From NCBI GenBank assembly GCA_964605365.1, contig CAZSCF010000026.1:1-7138 (forward strand): 7,138 nucleotides of DNA. The letters are read 5' to 3'. Under the pieces are notes generated by a model. That model worked only from the letters and a program-made list of their open reading frames with translations. It was not told where the DNA came from and searched no databases. The translations under genes and the position numbers were made by a program. Positions 1 to 6,135 of the stretch are shown in pieces (within the stretch, counting starts at the first letter, position 1; every line of letters begins with the position of its first letter). The stretch comes from CAZSCF01 sp964605365. Its GTDB lineage: Bacteria > Patescibacteriota > Minisyncoccia > Moranbacterales > UBA2206.

Positions 1-8
1 AAAAACAT

Positions 9-626
9 ATGTTCCATGTTTTGAATTTGTCTGATCCGCAGACACTCCTCTACATAAAAACAATCGGCTATTCGACATTGTTTGTCCTCATGGTGCTGGA
101 AGGACCTGCTATAACCATCCTGGGAGCTTTTTTGGCAAGTCTTGGATTCTTTAATGTCTTTGTCATTCTGTTTTTAAGCATATTGGGTGATATTGTTGGT
201 GATATAATTCTTTATGCTATTGGTTATTACGGTGGGGCAAAAATTCTGGAAAAAGCCGAAAGGTTCTTAAAAATAAAGCCGCATGTAATAGAAAAAATAA
301 AAAATTATTTCAAAAAATACGGCAAGAAAACAATTTTCTACGTAAAATCGACTACCGGACTCTGTTGGATAACTTTTATTGCCGCAGGATCCATAAGAAT
401 GAATTTCAAAGACTTTCTGACTGCATCTTTCTTGGGTGGAATAATTTGGAGCGCCTTTTTGGTATTGAGTGGATATTTCTTCGGCTATGCGTTTGAAAAA
501 ATTAATGAATACATAAAAAGTGCCGGTATTATAATTTTTATAACTGCAATTTCTTTTTACGCCTTGCTTGTTTTATATAAAAGATACCAATCTTACAAAT
601 TGCTTAGAAATAATAATAACATCTAA
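9..626 (+). CDS. DedA / SNARE-associated-like integral membrane protein, divergent
   Basis: A 205-residue polytopic membrane protein of the DedA (SNARE-associated, PF09335) type. Members sit in the inner membrane and have been linked to lipid-carrier flipping and proton-dependent envelope homeostasis. Seen: hydrophobic segments at about 21-41, 45-72, 137-160 and 171-190; E31 in an LEGP motif; a GD-x-x-GD segment followed by YAIGYYGG (60-76); and the long signature region 105-131 ending in AAGSIRM, then GGIIW at 143-147. Length is usual for the family (about 190-220). The signature R-F-x-P-G-x-R is altered: the first Arg is K113, the Pro is T116 and the second Arg is C119, so transport chemistry like that of E. 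coli YqjA is doubtful. Only 8 bases lie upstream and the frame is open to the window edge, so the true start could be further 5'. The gene ends in two tandem in-frame TAA codons and lies 35 bp before the next gene on the same strand, possibly its operon partner. Confidence 0.8.
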   Translation: MFHVLNLSDPQTLLYIKTIGYSTLFVLMVLEGPAITILGAFLASLGFFNVFVILFLSILGDIVGDIILYAIGYYGGAKILEKAERFLKIKPHVIEKIKNYFKKYGKKTIFYVKSTTGLCWITFIAAGSIRMNFKDFLTASFLGGIIWSAFLVLSGYFFGYAFEKINEYIKSAGIIIFITAISFYALLVLYKRYQSYKLLRNNNNI

Positions 627-661
627 TAATTTATTACGGCCATAAGCTATTATAAAAATAA

Positions 662-2965
662 ATGTCTCGAAACAGAATTAATAAGAAAATCTCTGAATTT
701 GAATTTTCTTTCAATGACATCTCTTTTTGTAATGACCTAAAATTAAAACCTTTTATAGAGACTTTCGTCCAGGAACCGGAAAATATCAACCAACAAAGCC
801 TTGGCACTATTTTTGGCATTTTTGAAGTCACGGATACTTCGGAAGATTCTTCCTACATCACTAATTATTTGATTTCCGTAATAAAAAAAGAATATTTTTC
901 CAAACCCAAAAGAGGCGCCATAGAAAGCTTCGAAGCTTCTCTCCATAAAGCAAATCTCGCGCTTTCTAAATTAGCCGAACACGGAAATGTAGCCTGGATA
1001 GGAAAAATAAACATCCTTTGCGCCGCATTGGAAAAATATAATTTACACCTTACACGAATCGGCTCTTGTCATGCTTTTCTTTTACGAGAAAAAGGATTGA
1101 CCGATATCAGCGAAGAATTGTCTTCTGCCGAAGGCAAGCACAACCCTCTTAAAACCTTCACGGATGTCTCCAGCGGAAAAATACAAGAAAATGATAAAAT
1201 TATAATTTCAACTGACAATATTCTAGATATTTTTTCCACTGAAGAAATAAAGAAGAGCGCCAACAAGTTTCCCGAAATGAATTTCATCCGATTTCTTAAA
1301 ACAGCTCTTGTCAATGAGCTTCCCAGGGCAGCCACCTTGGTTGTGGATGTTAAAAAGAAAAAAGAAAAATTAGTGGAAAAACCCCAGTTTTCTCCTGCCG
1401 AATTTAATGCTTTTAGCAATTCAAGTTTCACAAAATCGGCTCCCAAAAAACCTTTGGCAGAAAAGTTAAAGGAAGAAATAAAAGAAGAATTGGAGAAATC
1501 AAGCAAGGAAATAAAATGTGTAAAACCCGGGCATATCTACATAAAAGAAGCTGAGAATTTACCCCAAGCTGAGCCATTTTTTATTTTAAAATTTTTTTCA
1601 AATTTATTAAATTCTCTGTCTGATAAAATTTCCGGCTTTCAATTTTTTGCCATTAAAAACTTTTTTAAATCACTGAGGAGTAAAATTAGTGATTCCTTCG
1701 CTAGCTTATTTTTTAAGATAAAATCTGCAAATTTCAAACAATTTTTTTCCAAAATTAATTGGTGCGCTAAAAATTTTTATCTAAAATATCGATTTAGCAA
1801 ACCGAGTTCTTCTAGCACTGAAATAACAAGAATTTTTTTCGAAAAGTCACTTTCATTTTTTAAAAAAAACACATATGATGCTGTTCAAAAAATATTTGCG
1901 ATATTTAAACGACCGACTGCTGCCAGCTCCGTGTCAAACCCCGAAATAATCACTCCTCCTTCGGACCAAAAATTAATTTCGGAAAATCCAGAAACATCAA
2001 GAATGTATTTTTTGCCCAACTTTTCAAAAATCAAAAGAACCTTTTCAGCTTTCAGTTATGAACAAAAAATATATGCCATTGCAATCCTGCTGCTTATCTT
2101 TGTTATTCCTTATTTAGGAATAAAAATAGAAAATAAAATAACCGAAAAAAAAGCTGCGGAAACCGCGCAAAACACACCCCAGAAAACCGCCCCGCTGGAA
2201 CAAGACAAAAATGTTATTTATGTCTCTAATTTAACCACGATCGCTCAAGATACGGACGTTATTTCTAAAACCATCAGTCTGAATGGAAAAATATTTTTTG
2301 TCGGAAGTTCCGGTATTTTTGATCTTGAAAAAAACCAATTATTTCCTTTTCCGACGGAAATTGGAAATCTTCAAACCTCTGCCGGCATGAACGATTTGAA
2401 TTTAATTTTACTTGCAACAAAAGACAAAAAAGTATTTTCTTTTTCTCCGATTTCTAAAAAGTTTCAATCCAATTCTATCGAAATTCCGGATAATACGGAT
2501 ATGGTCATCAGCGGAACTTATTTAACCTATCTTTATCTCTTGGATAAAAAAAATAGCCAAATTTATCGCTATCCACGAGCTGAGGGCGGTTTCGGCGCAA
2601 AAGTTGACTGGCTAAAAGATGCCCTGAATTTGTCTGAAATTTCCGACATGAGTATCAGCGAAAATATTTTTCTTGTCAGACCAAATGAAGTAATTAAACT
2701 TTTCAAAGGAAAACGTCAAGATTTTTCAGTTTCCGAAACGTCTACTCCTATCCATTATGACTATGTTCATATTGCCACAAATAATCCGGAAATATTCATC
2801 CTGGATAAAATCAATTCCAGAATTGTACGCTTGAGCCCGGAAGGAAACATCATAAATCAATTTTATAATGAAAAAATCAAAGAAGCCGGAAGTTTTACAA
2901 TAAGCGAAGAACAGAATATGGTATATTTTTCAGTAAACAATATTGCTTACTCTTTTGGCTTTTAA
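662..2965 (+). CDS. Degenerate PP2C-like domain, transmembrane segment and C-terminal beta-propeller-like domain
   Basis: A 767-residue single-pass membrane protein. Residues about 45-230 follow the PPM/PP2C phosphatase plan: a strand GIFEVTD (52-58) where active enzymes have VxDGHGG; helices; TRIGSCHAFLLR (131-142) where they have GDSRxYL; IISTDN (181-186) where they have SDG; and a final AATLVVDV strand (223-230). The metal-binding Asp residues are replaced, so it is probably a pseudophosphatase. Residues 231-300 are Lys/Glu-rich. Residues 305-417 are a Phe/Lys/Ser-rich cationic stretch. Residues 471-487 are the one clear membrane helix. Residues about 518-767 contain some five or six repeated beta-sheet units, the last with an NHL-like IVRLSPEGNI (721-730), suggesting a small propeller outside the cell. 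Topology is inferred, since both flanks of the helix carry positive charges. The ATG at 662 has no Shine-Dalgarno; a TATTAT at 648-653 could be a -10 giving a leaderless mRNA. Substrate, partner and signal are unknown. The gene ends at a strong terminator. Confidence 0.72.
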   Translation: MSRNRINKKISEFEFSFNDISFCNDLKLKPFIETFVQEPENINQQSLGTIFGIFEVTDTSEDSSYITNYLISVIKKEYFSKPKRGAIESFEASLHKANLALSKLAEHGNVAWIGKINILCAALEKYNLHLTRIGSCHAFLLREKGLTDISEELSSAEGKHNPLKTFTDVSSGKIQENDKIIISTDNILDIFSTEEIKKSANKFPEMNFIRFLKTALVNELPRAATLVVDVKKKKEKLVEKPQFSPAEFNAFSNSSFTKSAPKKPLAEKLKEEIKEELEKSSKEIKCVKPGHIYIKEAENLPQAEPFFILKFFSNLLNSLSDKISGFQFFAIKNFFKSLRSKISDSFASLFFKIKSANFKQFFSKINWCAKNFYLKYRFSKPSSSSTEITRIFFEKSLSFFKKNTYDAVQKIFAIFKRPTAASSVSNPEIITPPSDQKLISENPETSRMYFLPNFSKIKRTFSAFSYEQKIYAIAILLLIFVIPYLGIKIENKITEKKAAETAQNTPQKTAPLEQDKNVIYVSNLTTIAQDTDVISKTISLNGKIFFVGSSGIFDLEKNQLFPFPTEIGNLQTSAGMNDLNLILLATKDKKVFSFSPISKKFQSNSIEIPDNTDMVISGTYLTYLYLLDKKNSQIYRYPRAEGGFGAKVDWLKDALNLSEISDMSISENIFLVRPNEVIKLFKGKRQDFSVSETSTPIHYDYVHIATNNPEIFILDKINSRIVRLSPEGNIINQFYNEKIKEAGSFTISEEQNMVYFSVNNIAYSFGF

Positions 2966-2988
2966 TTGATTAAAAAAGTTATCAATCA

Positions 2989-3020
2989 ATGAAAAATCCG
3001 CTTTTTAGCGGATTTTTCAT
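2989..3020. terminator. Bidirectional rho-independent terminator between convergent genes
   Basis: Perfect 13-bp inverted repeat: left arm 2989-3001 (ATGAAAAATCCGC), loop TTTTTA 3002-3007, right arm 3008-3020 (GCGGATTTTTCAT). Each arm carries five A/T bases outside a GC-rich core, so either strand gives a stem followed by a U-run. It sits between the stop of the PP2C-like gene and the stop of rplU. Its last base (3020) is also the last base of the rplU TAA codon. It should end both convergent transcripts. Confidence 0.9.
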
Positions 3021-3328
3021 TATGCGATTTTAGTTATTTCCACTTCCGTCAACTCTTGCCTATGCCCAAATTTAACTTTGTATCTTTTTTTGGCTTTGAA
3101 TTTAATGCCGGTAACTTTTTTATCCTTAAAAGTTCGCAAAATCTTGCCTTCCACCTTAACACCCTTAAGAAAAGGAGAGCCAATTTCAATGCCTTTCCCA
3201 TTTTCCACCATTAAAACTTCATCAAAAATAATTTTCGAATCGGTTTCACCATCAATTTTTTCAATTTTTATTTTATCTCCAGTCTTAACTTTGTATTGTT
3301 TTCCGCCTGTCTTAATGATTGCTAACAT
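3020..3328 (-). CDS. rplU: 50S ribosomal protein L21
   Basis: A 102-residue protein with the complete L21 pattern: N-terminal MLAIIKTGGKQYKVKTGD, the IIFDEVLMV strand at about 33-41, GSPFLKG at 50-56, and the C-terminal family signature KAKKRYKVKFGHRQELT followed by EITKIA. L21 binds 23S rRNA in the large subunit. Length is normal (family about 100-105) and nothing is missing. The ATG at 3328 is fixed by alignment to the family, since TGGKQY begins at residue 7. The bases before it (TTATCTGTAATTTT) contain no Shine-Dalgarno. The gene has its own promoter (TTGACT, 17 bp, TATATT), a leader of about 90 nt, and ends at the shared bidirectional terminator. rpmA (L27), its usual downstream partner, is not here, so it appears monocistronic. 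Confidence 0.97.
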   Translation of the reverse strand: MLAIIKTGGKQYKVKTGDKIKIEKIDGETDSKIIFDEVLMVENGKGIEIGSPFLKGVKVEGKILRTFKDKKVTGIKFKAKKRYKVKFGHRQELTEVEITKIA

Positions 3329-3418
3329 AAAATTACAGATAAAGAAATTAATTAAAAAGCTACGTTTGTGTTGTTTCGAGTTTGTTTGAGAATAACAGAA
3401 TTCTAGCTTAGTACAACA
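3329..3418 (-). promoter_or_regulatory. 5' leader of rplU, possible structured RNA
   Basis: About 90 nt between the inferred transcription start (near 3418) and the rplU ATG. Two 6-bp complementary pairs are visible on the minus strand: TGTTGT (3418-3413) with ACAACA (3374-3369), and AAGCTA (3409-3404) with TAGCTT (3362-3357). Their order is interleaved, which would make a pseudoknot if both form at once. L21 leaders that autoregulate the operon are known in Firmicutes, but I cannot show homology. In a 90-nt AT-rich stretch, 6-bp matches are expected by chance, so this is weak. Confidence 0.25.
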
Positions 3419-3424
3419 TCATTA

Positions 3425-3453
3425 AATATATAGACTTTAAGCAAAAAAGTCAA
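3425..3453 (-). promoter_or_regulatory. Sigma-70-type promoter for rplU
   Basis: On the minus strand, a -35 box TTGACT (3453-3448) is followed by a 17-bp spacer and a -10 box TATATT (3430-3425). Each box is one base from consensus. An overlapping TATATA two bases upstream is an alternative -10 with a 15-bp spacer. The predicted start is near 3418, leaving a leader of about 90 nt. It lies after the terminator of the upstream TPR gene, as expected for an independently transcribed rplU. Confidence 0.65.
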
Positions 3454-3484
3454 TATATGGCATCATTTTAACAGTTAAATGAAA

Positions 3485-3512
3485 GAGAGCCGTCATTTAA
3501 TGTCCGGCTCTC
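3485..3512 (-). terminator. Rho-independent terminator of the Wzy-like/TPR gene
   Basis: Perfect 8-bp GC-rich stem GAGAGCCG / CGGCTCTC (3485-3492 and 3505-3512) with a 12-nt loop, 24 bp after the TAA stop of the minus-strand gene. On the minus strand the stem is followed by TTTCATTT, a modest T-run. The plus-strand side (AATTTTTA) is at least as T-rich, so it could work in both directions, although no plus-strand gene reaches it. Confidence 0.7.
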
Positions 3513-3536
3513 AATTTTTATATTTCACGAGAGACT

Positions 3537-5983
3537 TTACGGATTCTGAGTTGGTTCTGGCTCAGGAGCTATCACCGGTTGTTGTTCCGGAGTAGCTTCT
3601 TGAGTGGCAGTTTCTTCCTGACCAGGCATACCAGGATTTTGATCAGGAACTTCCTGATTTGGAGTTGTGCCTTCTTCTTCTTTTGCAGCCGGAGTCAGAC
3701 CTAATGTATCGGCGTTGTTGGAAATTCCATTTTTTGTATTGCTGATCATCTTGGAAACCTTATCTCTGGCATCTTTAGAATCTTCCGGTAAGAGATCAAA
3801 AACCTTCTGATACTCGTTAATAGCCTCCTGCTTCTTTCCAGTATTTTCATAAAGCATTCCTAAGCTTAAATGAACATTAATCTCATTTGGACTGACTTCC
3901 AAGATTCTCTTGTATATATTTTCGGCATTTTTCATATCATCATTCTTATTTCTGCTTTGCAAAAGACCTGCCAACCCATAGAAATAATTTATATTCTGAT
4001 TATTATAGGAAGCGGCTTTTTGCATATTCTCTATAGCGCTATCCATTTCTCCCAATGCTTGCTTAACCAAGGCCAAATTATAATACCCGGCATCAAAGTT
4101 ACCTTTTTTATTGATTGATTCCTGAAATAAATCTCCGGCCTCCTGAACAAGTTGCTTTTTTTCAGCTTCTTCTTTCTTGCTCGCAGCTATAGCTTCCTTT
4201 GTTTGCCCAAGCTTTAAATAAAAATTAGGATTTTCCGGTTCCAATTCCTGCGCTCTTTTGTAAGCCGTTTCGGTTAAAGGTAATGAATCCGGGACATAAA
4301 CGCCCGCACTCTCATATACCTGAGCGCTGATTTCCGTTGCCAAAACATCCTGTTTCATCAAGTCCTTGCCCATATTAGCAGCTATAATGGAATTGTTAAG
4401 ATAAACTTGTACCTTGTTCAAGTCCCGTTCGCTCTCCCCTTTAGCAATTTCTTGATTGACTAAAGCCATATACTCCTGTGAAAGTCTGGAATAATAACGA
4501 CCCTCTTTGCCATAAAGCTCTATGGCTCGCAACACCTTGGAAACTGAGCCGCTTTCAGAAATAGCAGCCTCCCTGTTGGCCGAACCGATATACATATCAG
4601 CTACAATAACTTTTCCTACAAAAACAAACAGGAAAATAACACAGGTGGCTATTACCATGAAAATAAAAGCCAATGTTAAAGCAAATTTCGGAGATGCCTT
4701 AAGGGAAAGACTAAAGCTTTTTTCTTCTGAATCGCTTTCCTTGATTGTGATAGCCATCGCCAAAATACTTAAAATCACCCCCACAAGCAGGATTGATCCG
4801 CTCATTCTGAGCATCATGGCATTAATCAAAAATATGATAGCTGCCGAAACAAATCCCAAGGAATACACCTTGTTTTTTTCTTTATCGCGAGACAAGAGAT
4901 AAACAATTACGCTAAGAAATGACAACAAAACCAAAAGCAGACTAACTGTTCCAAGCGCACCAATGGTAGCAAGCGACTCAAAAACAGCACCGGAACCATC
5001 ATAAAATCTCAAGTTATAAAGAGAATTATCATTGAATTCTTTGGGTTTGTGCAAAGAAAAGGCATAGCCATATTGACCGGGGCCTGCACCCAAGAAAAAC
5101 TTTTCTTTAAGACTTTCCTTAGCGACAGTAAAAGAAAGATTGGTACCCGGACTTACTTCGATTGGTAAATTTATTTTAGCAAAATTGACATTGCCGATCA
5201 TTAAAATTGCCAAAATGAAAGCAAAAGAAACCATTGGTAACCAAGTCCAATTTTGAGAAGGTCTTACGACTCGCGCCAAAATATAAATCAGAAAAAAGCT
5301 GAGTCCGACAACAAAACCCAAAGAGGAATCAAAAAAGCTTTTTGAAGAAAACAAATACGAAGAGAGAGAAAGTATTATGAAGAAATTAAGTAAGATCAAA
5401 ATCGACAAACAAGAAGTTGCCAAAGTTTTTTTCCATTTGAGTTCAATTTCCGACATCTTAAAGACAAGAGACATCAAAATCGGAATCATAAGGCTTAAAT
5501 AAATTCCAAGTCCGGTAATTGACCCCAAAAGACTGATCGGAGAAAAAACCGCTATTTTTTGTGGTAAGAAATTCACTCCAAAAATAGCCANNNNNNNNNN
5601 NNNNNNNNNNNNNNNNNNNNNNNNNNNNNNNNNNNNNNNNNNNNNNNNNNNNNNNNNNNNNNNNNNNNNNNNNNNNNNNNNNNNNNNNNNTCGATAGGAG
5701 TTCGTCTGATTTTCATTTCTCCGGTCATTACTCCTTTGGTTGCCCAGGCTATCAAAGCTATGAGTACCCAAAAATAGAAATAAATTTCCTTTTCAAAAGC
5801 AATGCCTTGAAAAGTCAGACCGGTGAAAAATATTGGCAGACCGAAAAACAAAGCGACTAAGCTAACGGTAATAAGACTGCCCAGTACTTTCATAGGCCTG
5901 GAATCATCTTTTGCCATATATTTTTCGTTATCATTTCTTTCTTCTGCCGTTGTATGACCTTTGTTTTGACTATATAGTTCCAT
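3537..5983 (-). CDS. Wzy/O-antigen-ligase-like membrane protein with C-terminal TPR repeats; interrupted by assembly gap
   Basis: One gene split by 100 Ns. The 5' part (97 codons, 5983-5693) gives membrane segments at about 33-53 and 67-83 and ends in KIRRTPI plus GA (Asp or Glu). After the gap, 683 codons run from AIFGVNFLPQ to the TAA at 3537. Post-gap residues hold about eight more hydrophobic segments (roughly 18-43, 60-80, 90-107, 117-134, 210-232, 241-260, 265-282, 302-328). A loop carries FLGAGPGQYGYAF (165-177) and RFYDGSGAVFESLATIGALG (194-213), resembling the Wzy_C/O-antigen-ligase pattern that joins undecaprenyl-linked glycans. Four TPRs follow at about 453-603 (for example GYYNLALVKQALGEMDSAIE), then a Pro/Glu/Gln/Thr-rich tail (634-683). 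The His expected in the ahN part of the Wzy_C motif is absent. The start is ATG at 5983; M23 (5917) is an alternative, and neither has a Shine-Dalgarno. The role in surface-glycan transfer is a family-level inference. Confidence 0.8.
5591..5690. other. Assembly gap (100 Ns) inside the Wzy-like/TPR gene
   Basis: Exactly 100 Ns, the conventional placeholder for a gap of unknown length. The frames on the two sides do not join at this size. The last upstream codon leaves two bases (5692-5691) and the downstream side begins with two bases of a codon (5590-5589), so the true missing length must be 2 modulo 3, while 100 is 1 modulo 3. The missing part probably encodes further N-terminal membrane helices. 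Confidence 0.97.
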
Positions 5984-6003
5984 AGATTTGTTTATTGTTT
6001 TAT

Positions 6004-6027
6004 AAAAGCAAAACGCAATCTGCTTTT
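6004..6027 (-). other. Hairpin in the 5' leader of the Wzy-like/TPR gene
   Basis: On the minus strand, AAAAGCAGA pairs with TTTTGCTTTT around a short loop: nine pairs including one G-U. It lies about 20 bases before the ATG at 5983, inside the predicted leader. It is AT-rich and has no following U-run beyond its own arm. It could be a weak attenuator or terminator, or simply a leader structure that occupies the place of a Shine-Dalgarno. Confidence 0.35.
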
Positions 6028-6087
6028 ACTGATTTAAAATTATTAAAAAATTGTTTGAACAAAAACCAGCGAATCATTACTTTCTAC

Positions 6088-6115
6088 ATTATAACATCCG
6101 AGAGAGAGAAATCAA
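6088..6115 (-). promoter_or_regulatory. Sigma-70-type promoter for the Wzy-like/TPR gene, with (TC)5 spacer tract
   Basis: On the minus strand, a -35 box TTGATT (6115-6110), a 16-bp spacer and a perfect -10 box TATAAT (6093-6088). The predicted start is near 6081, giving a leader of about 98 nt. Ten of the 16 spacer bases are a (TC)5 dinucleotide tract (6109-6100). A perfect TTGACA also occurs upstream at 6124-6119, but it is 27 bp from this -10, too far to serve as its -35. Confidence 0.65.
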
Positions 6116-6135
6116 GAAATTGTCAATAAGCATAC

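Noticed and set aside
925..938. Perfect 14-bp palindrome AAGCTTCGAAGCTT
   Set aside because: It lies inside a well-supported coding region (codons for Glu-Ser-Phe-Glu-Ala-Ser), and about 0.4 such palindromes are expected by chance in a window this size.
1069..1506. 145-codon open frame on the minus strand opposite the PP2C-like gene
   Set aside because: Antisense shadow of a continuous coding frame: Ser/Phe-rich translation, no recognisable domain, and it lies entirely within a longer gene.
2965..2986. Inverted repeat ATTGAT / ATCAAT just before the strong terminator
   Set aside because: It has six AT-rich pairs around a 10-base loop, unlikely to form next to the 13-bp stem, and no separate role is evident.
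3078..3389. 103-codon plus-strand frame over rplU
   Set aside because: It is antisense to the certain L21 gene and has low-complexity Leu/Pro/Ser translation with no family resemblance.
3464..3481. Imperfect palindrome around TTAAC-A-GTTAA upstream of the rplU promoter
   Set aside because: It could be an operator, but it is AT-rich, has a bulge and is a single occurrence; nothing else supports it.
4522..4902. 126-codon plus-strand frame opposite the Wzy-like/TPR gene
   Set aside because: Antisense shadow of membrane-helix and TPR-linker codons, with no independent start signal or motif.
5573..5771. A separate gene starting at 5771 (MGTHSFDS...) that reads through the Ns
   Set aside because: This frame is an artefact of the arbitrary gap length. 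The other frame, from 5983, gives proper membrane helices and the expected family-like N-terminus.
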